Shown: piece after piece, positions 1-3,462 of the stretch
How positions within the stretch are numbered: the stretch's first letter is position 1
How the letters are laid out: every line of letters starts with the position of its first letter
From: Bacillota bacterium
GTDB lineage: Bacteria > Bacillota > Clostridia > Christensenellales > CAG-138
DNA: 6,150 nt
Reading direction: 5' to 3'
Assembly (NCBI GenBank): GCA_023461495.1
Contig: JAEYLA010000183.1
Span: forward strand, 1 to 6,150
The notes under the pieces: model-generated
Told to the model about the DNA's origin: nothing
Databases searched by the model: none
Seen by the model: only the letters and a program-made list of their open reading frames with translations
Translations under genes and position numbers: made by a program

Positions 1-67
1 GGGGAGACGCAGCGGCGTCCCCCTGCCCGAGGTGGAACTGCGGCAAAGAACAAACTTTATCCGGTAA
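1..67 (+). CDS. possible 3' end of an upstream gene (C-terminal tail only)
   Basis: One plus-strand reading frame (codons beginning at base 2) stays open from the window edge to a TAA at 65-67. It encodes a 21-residue tail, GRRSGVPLPEVELRQRTNFIR, whose charged and hydrophobic mix looks protein-like. The stop lies 4 nt before the acetyltransferase ATG, a spacing typical of operon neighbours, and would explain why no promoter is seen before that gene. I do not recognise the family. The frame of the acetyltransferase is also open back to the window edge, so the evidence for which frame is used is weak. Confidence 0.35.
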   Translation, partial: GRRSGVPLPEVELRQRTNFIR

Positions 68-71
68 ACGT

Positions 72-623
72 ATGGATTACGTTATAGAAACGCCCCGGCT
101 CGGACTGCGCCGCATACAGGAAACGGATTTTGACGCCCTGTACGCGTTTTTAGGAGACCCGGAAGTGATGTATGCATGGGAACACGGATTTTCACAAGAA
201 GGTGTGCGGGCGTTTATAGCAAATACAATGCGGCGTTACCATGAGGACGGCTTTGCCCATTTTGCCGCAATTGAAAAAGCAAGCGGAACCCTGATCGCCG
301 CAATCGGCCCGATTGTGGAAGTGGTGGAGGATTTCCCCTATATTGGTCTTGGCTATATCCTCCATAAAGGCTACTGGGGCATGGGCTATGCTTTGGAGGG
401 CGCCGCCGCCTCTATGCAGTACGCGTTTGACGTACTGGGCGCAGAAAAAGTGATTGCGGAAATCCGCCCTGAAAACCTTTCCTCCCAAAGAGTCGCACAG
501 ACACTTGGAATGACGGTGGAGCGGGAATTCGTAAAGCACTACCGCGGAACGGACATGCCGCACCTGATCTACAGCAAAACAAGCGAATCACTACGCCCTT
601 TGGGGGTGCATGATTTCGCTTGA
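72..623 (+). CDS. GNAT family N-acetyltransferase (RimJ/RimL-like)
   Basis: This 183-residue protein probably transfers an acetyl group from acetyl-CoA to an amine; the acceptor cannot be read from the sequence. The N-terminal IETPRLGLRR segment (residues 5-14) is the usual opening of RimJ/RimL-type acetyltransferases. Residues 92-110 match motif A, the acetyl-CoA pyrophosphate loop, with KGYWGMGYALEG (99-110). Residues 130-147 hold the family's N-x-x-S segment (Asn135, Ser138) followed by RVAQTLGM. The YRGTDMPHLIYS stretch near the C-terminus is also typical. Length is normal for the family. ATG72 is chosen because the conserved N-terminus begins a few residues later, although no good Shine-Dalgarno precedes it and the frame is open further upstream. 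Expression may depend on coupling to an upstream gene. It is cytosolic, with no signal peptide or membrane segment. The family is secure, but a specific role in ribosomal-protein, antibiotic or metabolite acetylation is not. Confidence 0.9.
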   Translation: MDYVIETPRLGLRRIQETDFDALYAFLGDPEVMYAWEHGFSQEGVRAFIANTMRRYHEDGFAHFAAIEKASGTLIAAIGPIVEVVEDFPYIGLGYILHKGYWGMGYALEGAAASMQYAFDVLGAEKVIAEIRPENLSSQRVAQTLGMTVEREFVKHYRGTDMPHLIYSKTSESLRPLGVHDFA

Positions 624-648
624 CTGTACGACCTGCCTGCCGTATTGT
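620..648 (+). promoter_or_regulatory. possible sigma-A promoter for the EAL gene
   Basis: TTGACT at 620-625 and TATTGT at 643-648 are separated by 17 nt. The -35 matches TTGACA in five of six positions and the -10 matches TATAAT in four of six. Transcription would begin near 655, about 36 nt before the EAL start. The -35 overlaps the acetyltransferase stop codon, so the EAL gene could be transcribed alone or by read-through. Confidence 0.35.
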
Positions 649-675
649 GAAGGTATACAAAACCATTGTCGGGAA

Positions 676-683
676 AAGGAGGT
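676..683 (+). promoter_or_regulatory. ribosome binding site deciding the EAL start
   Basis: AAGGAGGT is a full anti-16S match, with a 7-nt gap to ATG691. An in-frame ATG at 610 lies inside the acetyltransferase gene and has no such site, so 691 is the better start. Confidence 0.85.
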
Positions 684-690
684 ATTTGGA

Positions 691-1473
691 ATGGAACACA
701 GCGGCACGCCGGCCCAGTTGCAGCACCCCGCTGAAGCGTTGTTTCACGCCGTAGCGGGACAAGCGTTCTTTATTTGCCTGCAGCCCAGATATCTTCTGCC
801 CGGGCTCTCCATCGTCGGCGCGGAAGCGCTGCTCAGGTGGAACGACCCGCCGCACGGTATCCGGTTCCCGCGGGAATTCATCGGGGCGGCGGAGCACTAT
901 GGGTATGCGGAAACGCTCGACCTGTTCGCGCTTGAGCAGGCCTGCCTGTGCATTGCACAGTGGCGGCAAGCAGGCGTCGCCGCCGTTCCGGTAAGCGTAA
1001 ACATCTCCACCCCTTCACTCTATGCGCCGGGATTTGTGAGCGCCGTGAAGGATTGCATCCGCAAACATGAGGTGCCGCCCGAGCTTTTGATATTTGAATG
1101 TTCCACCGCACAGGCGCAGGAGCATCCCGTGGCGCTCTTCAAGGCCATCAAGCAATTCCATGCGTTCCATTGCGAATGCGTGATTGACGGATATCAAAAA
1201 GACGTCCTGCTCCTGGAGCGCCTTTTAGCGTTTGAGATTGACGCCGTAAAATTTCACTGCGGCGGCCTGCGCCCGGAAGATACGGAGTCCTTTGCCGCGT
1301 GCCTGGAAACGCTTTCTGCCGCACGGCAAATGAAACTGCCGCTGATTGTAGAAGGCGTGGAGGATGAAGCGCAGCTCAACGCGCTCATCGCCGCGGGCTG
1401 CACGCAGGCGCAGGGCTTCGCGTTAAGCGCGCCCGTGACCACCCAGCTGTTTTTGAAAATGCTTCAGGCGTAA
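691..1473 (+). CDS. standalone EAL-domain protein with degenerate loop 6 (c-di-GMP phosphodiesterase-like or effector)
   Basis: The 260-residue protein is almost entirely one EAL domain, the fold that hydrolyses or binds cyclic di-GMP. No GGDEF, PAS, REC or membrane segment accompanies it. Signature segments run in order: QP at 31-32, GAEALLRW at 43-50, VNIS with Asn104, FECS with Glu136, IDGYQKD with Asp166, Lys187, EGVE with Glu221 and Glu224, and QGF with Gln241. These match most conserved metal and substrate ligands of active EAL enzymes. Two changes stand out. The DDFGTG loop-6 motif is DGYQKD, so the second metal-binding Asp is Gly167, and the second Glu of the usual E-x-x-E is Thr139. 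Proteins with a degraded loop 6 are often weak or inactive enzymes that act as c-di-GMP receptors or protein-binding modules (for example YkuI and YdiV). There are ten cysteines, which is many for this length. The start is set by the strong ribosome site at 676-683, and the gene ends 32 nt before a terminator. Domain assignment is firm; catalytic activity is doubtful. Confidence 0.9.
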   Translation: MEHSGTPAQLQHPAEALFHAVAGQAFFICLQPRYLLPGLSIVGAEALLRWNDPPHGIRFPREFIGAAEHYGYAETLDLFALEQACLCIAQWRQAGVAAVPVSVNISTPSLYAPGFVSAVKDCIRKHEVPPELLIFECSTAQAQEHPVALFKAIKQFHAFHCECVIDGYQKDVLLLERLLAFEIDAVKFHCGGLRPEDTESFAACLETLSAARQMKLPLIVEGVEDEAQLNALIAAGCTQAQGFALSAPVTTQLFLKMLQA

Positions 1474-1505
1474 AAGCGAATAAAAAAAACCGCAGCTGCA
1501 ATTTC

Positions 1506-1547
1506 AAACAGCGGCAAAGTGACGAGGTCACTTTGCCGCTGTTTTTT
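1506..1547. terminator. intrinsic terminator between convergent genes, probably bidirectional
   Basis: Arms 1506-1523 and 1527-1544 pair perfectly over 18 bp around a GAG loop. On the plus strand the stem runs into six Ts (1542-1547), ending transcription of the EAL gene. On the minus strand the same hairpin starts 9 nt after the sulP stop but has only a short T-stretch directly behind it. A run of eight Ts on that strand (complement of 1482-1489) lies about 16 nt further on and may serve as a second release point. The hairpin thus closes both convergent units. Confidence 0.9.
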
Positions 1548-1553
1548 GTCGTG

Positions 1554-3185
1554 TTAAGCCGCCAGCTGCTCCAGCGCCTGATCCGTGCTCCAGTAGAAGT
1601 GATCCTGCCCAACCCGTTCGATCAGGTCCAGCCGCTCAAACATCTCCTGTACCGGCGGCTGTACGCTTGCAAAATAGACGGCAGTACCGTTGCCCATCAG
1701 CCGGGCACAAATATCCTGGAGCGCCTGCACACCGGAAAGATCGGCCATGGATACGCCGCGCAGTGAGAAGACCACCTGCTCCTTACCGGCAAGCGCCGTG
1801 AGCGCATCCTCCATCCGACGTACAGAGCCGAAATACAACGGCCCCGTCATATACACAACGCTTGTGTGCAAAAGCTTCTCCGTAAACGCGGCGCCGCCCT
1901 TTAGCTTTGCCGGGATAACGTCGCTGACCGTGACCTGCATATTGGAGACCTTGACGACAAATGTCATCACTGAGAACAGCACGCCGATGACGATGGCCAC
2001 TGTAAGGTCAAACACCACCGTACAGACCATGGTGATAGAAAACTGGAGGATGGCGCTCATAATCCGTTTGCCGAATATCTCCTTTATCGCGTGCCATTCG
2101 TTCATGCGCCATGCCGTCATGATCTGTACGCCTGCAAGCGCGCACAGCGGAATCTTGGATATAATGCTGCTCATCGCAAACATGGAGACCAGCAGGATAA
2201 CGGAATGGATGATGCTCGTCAGCCGGGTTTGCCCGCCTGCCTTGACGCCGACGCTGGTGCGGGAGATGGCGGATGCCGCAGGCACGCCGCCAAAGAACGG
2301 CAGCACCATGTTGCCAATGCCCTGGGCAATCAGTTCCTGAGAAGGGTCGAACTTTTCACTTTTCATGCGCCCGGCGCTTGCCCCGCAAAGCAGACCCTCA
2401 ATCATCCCCAGCGCGGCGATACTGACGGCAGGCATGATGAGCCCCCGAAGCGCCCTGAACTCGAGTGTGGAAAACGTAAGCCGTTCTCCCAGCAGCAGCG
2501 TGCGGGGAATTTCGCCCACGCTTGCAACGGGAAGCTGCAGCAGGATATTACACGCCGTGGCAAGTATGATCGACATCAGCGACGCTGGGCAGACTTTGGC
2601 CCACTTCTTGGGGTAGAACGCCATCAAAAGAATAACGGCAAGGCCAACAATCAGCGCAGTCGGGTTAAACGACTGCGGCAGCGTGAAGTAGCTTGCGATG
2701 CGCTCAGCGGCTTCCTCTCCGGCCGAGGTCAGGCCGGTTAAATGATTGATCTGCCCGAGCATGATGACGACGCCGATACCAAAGGTAAAGCCCGTGATGA
2801 CGGGCAATGGAATAAAGGAAACGATATCCCCCAGCTTACATATGCCCGCAAGCACCAGCAGGATACCCGACAGCAGGCACGCTAAGAAAACGCCTTTTAA
2901 TCCATATTGGGCAGAAATCGGCAGCAATAGGGCAGCCATTGCGACCGTCGGCCCAGGAATCTGATAGGAACTGCCGGACAGCAGCCCGATTACAAGCCCT
3001 GCAATGATGGCGGTCACAAGCCCGGCCGCAGCGGAAGCGCCGCTGCTCACCCCAAAAGCCAAAGCAAGCGGAAATGCCCCCGCCGCCACAGTTACCCCTG
3101 CCAAGATATCTTTGCTGAACCGTTTTGCGTTGTACCCCGCAAACTCACACTTGAGCATCCCTGCAAACCCCTGCAGCAGCCGCAC
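1554..3185 (-). CDS. SulP family inorganic anion transporter with C-terminal STAS domain
   Basis: This membrane protein (543 residues from the chosen start) belongs to the SulP/SLC26 family, which moves anions such as sulfate, bicarbonate or dicarboxylates, often with Na+ or H+. From that start, residues 11-36 hold the conserved cytoplasmic entry (FAGYNAKRFSKDILAGVTVA). Residues 49-82 carry the GLVTAIIAGLVIGLL...QIPGPT segment of the transport core. Residues 289-320 carry the family's GIGNMVLPFFGGVPAASAISRT-type segment. Hydrophobic helices fill residues 30 to about 412. A STAS domain covers about residues 435-540, with MADLSGVQAL (480-489) at the usual DxSG position. GTG at 3183-3185 is preferred because GGGAGGAAG precedes it at good spacing. 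ATG at 3218 adds 11 residues without a ribosome site, and ATG at 3158 (preceded by GGGG) is a shorter alternative. No sulfate-assimilation, carbonic anhydrase or dicarboxylate gene is nearby, so the substrate is unknown. The gene has its own promoter and diverges from ftsK. Confidence 0.93.
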   Translation of the reverse strand: MRLLQGFAGMLKCEFAGYNAKRFSKDILAGVTVAAGAFPLALAFGVSSGASAAAGLVTAIIAGLVIGLLSGSSYQIPGPTVAMAALLLPISAQYGLKGVFLACLLSGILLVLAGICKLGDIVSFIPLPVITGFTFGIGVVIMLGQINHLTGLTSAGEEAAERIASYFTLPQSFNPTALIVGLAVILLMAFYPKKWAKVCPASLMSIILATACNILLQLPVASVGEIPRTLLLGERLTFSTLEFRALRGLIMPAVSIAALGMIEGLLCGASAGRMKSEKFDPSQELIAQGIGNMVLPFFGGVPAASAISRTSVGVKAGGQTRLTSIIHSVILLVSMFAMSSIISKIPLCALAGVQIMTAWRMNEWHAIKEIFGKRIMSAILQFSITMVCTVVFDLTVAIVIGVLFSVMTFVVKVSNMQVTVSDVIPAKLKGGAAFTEKLLHTSVVYMTGPLYFGSVRRMEDALTALAGKEQVVFSLRGVSMADLSGVQALQDICARLMGNGTAVYFASVQPPVQEMFERLDLIERVGQDHFYWSTDQALEQLAA

Positions 3186-3190
3186 GACAA

Positions 3191-3200
3191 CTTCCTCCCG
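3191..3200 (-). promoter_or_regulatory. ribosome binding site deciding the sulP start
   Basis: The minus strand reads CGGGAGGAAG here. The GGGAGG core lies 8 nt before GTG 3185-3183. The upstream ATG at 3218 has only an A-rich leader before it. This site therefore favours the GTG start. Confidence 0.7.
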
Positions 3201-3237
3201 TTTGATATCACACAACATATTTCTTGCTTTTTTAAAT

Positions 3238-3249
3238 TTTGCACACTTT
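3238..3249 (-). repeat. 12-bp motif AAAGTGTGCAAA, copy 1, at the sulP transcription start
   Basis: The minus strand reads AAAGTGTGCAAA at 3249-3238, exactly matching the plus-strand copy at 3430-3441. It sits across the predicted sulP start site (+1 near 3247), a classical repressor position. Both divergent transcripts carry most or all of the motif in the same sense near their 5' ends. It could be a shared operator or a leader RNA motif; it could also be coincidence. Confidence 0.5.
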
Positions 3250-3253
3250 CGCC

Positions 3254-3281
3254 ATTATAGCACAGCGGATATATACGTCAA
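3254..3281 (-). promoter_or_regulatory. sigma-A promoter of sulP
   Basis: On the minus strand TTGACG (3281-3276) and a perfect TATAAT (3259-3254) are separated by 16 nt. The start site would be near the A at 3247-3248, giving a leader of about 62 nt to the GTG start. This is the best promoter match in the window, which suggests substantial basal transcription unless repressed. Confidence 0.8.
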
Positions 3282-3302
3282 TGCCGTATCAGGAAAGCCA
3301 AT

Positions 3303-3325
3303 TTCCCCGCCCAAAACGCGGGGAA
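3303..3325. repeat. 8-bp inverted repeat between the divergent promoters
   Basis: TTCCCCGC (3303-3310) and GCGGGGAA (3318-3325) are perfect complements around a 7-nt CCAAAAC spacer. The dyad lies 21 bp upstream of the sulP -35 box and 33 bp upstream of the ftsK -35 box, outside both predicted transcripts. A dimeric regulator site is therefore more likely than an RNA hairpin. I cannot match it to a known regulator. Confidence 0.5.
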
Positions 3326-3336
3326 TGCTTCGCCTG

Positions 3337-3361
3337 TGTTTCGGAATGTTTCCCGTGTTTG
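3337..3361 (+). repeat. three TGTTT(C/G) direct repeats at about one helical turn
   Basis: TGTTTC at 3337-3342, TGTTTC at 3347-3352 and TGTTTG at 3356-3361 have starts 10 and 9 nt apart. The third overlaps the ftsK -35 box (3359-3364). Repeats on one face of the helix abutting a -35 resemble an activator or oligomeric-regulator site. Short words like these can arise by chance. Confidence 0.35.
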
Positions 3362-3387
3362 CGCGCCGCATACAGATGCGTTATAAT
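3359..3387 (+). promoter_or_regulatory. sigma-A promoter of ftsK-rimO
   Basis: TTGCGC (3359-3364) and a perfect TATAAT (3382-3387) are separated by 17 nt. Transcription would start near 3394, giving a leader of about 69 nt before the TTG start. The spacer contains a 5-bp dyad, CGCAT-ACAG-ATGCG (3367-3380), where a bound protein would block polymerase. Confidence 0.7.
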
Positions 3388-3429
3388 TAGCTTGAGTTTT
3401 TATGCGCGGCGCTGCCTTGCATAGTAACA

Positions 3430-3441
3430 AAAGTGTGCAAA
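3430..3441 (+). repeat. 12-bp motif AAAGTGTGCAAA, copy 2, in the ftsK leader
   Basis: Exact copy of the motif at the sulP transcription start, in inverted orientation and about 180 bp away. It lies roughly 36 nt into the predicted ftsK leader and ends 21 nt before the TTG start. An upstream GTG at 3433 falls inside the motif and would make it coding; the ribosome site at 3451-3456 argues against that. Confidence 0.5.
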
Positions 3442-3450
3442 CGATTGGAC

Positions 3451-3456
3451 GGAGGT
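3451..3456 (+). promoter_or_regulatory. ribosome binding site deciding the ftsK start
   Basis: GGAGGT lies 6 nt before TTG 3463-3465. The in-frame GTG at 3433 has only an A-rich stretch before it. The resulting N-terminus, (M)AKRRPKKRKE, is the usual basic start of firmicute FtsK proteins. Confidence 0.85.
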
Positions 3457-3462
3457 GCGGGT

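Noticed and set aside
412..969. Minus-strand ORF of 185 codons spanning the acetyltransferase-EAL junction
   Set aside because: It is antisense to two recognisable genes and Arg/Pro-rich, with no promoter or ribosome site found.
1690..2741. Plus-strand ORFs opposite sulP (two of 216 codons)
   Set aside because: They overlap each other and the clearly conserved SulP frame; their translations look like no protein family and are explained by codon bias on the other strand.
3238..3441. A small inverted-repeat-bounded element (MITE-like) defined by the two 12-bp motifs
   Set aside because: No target-site duplication is visible at the flanks, and the segment contains the functional promoters of both neighbouring genes; a shared regulatory motif fits better.
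3186..3462. Riboswitch, small RNA or tRNA in the divergent region
   Set aside because: The predicted leaders are only about 60-70 nt, and I see no conserved aptamer-like pairing or tRNA fold; the long dyad lies outside both transcripts.
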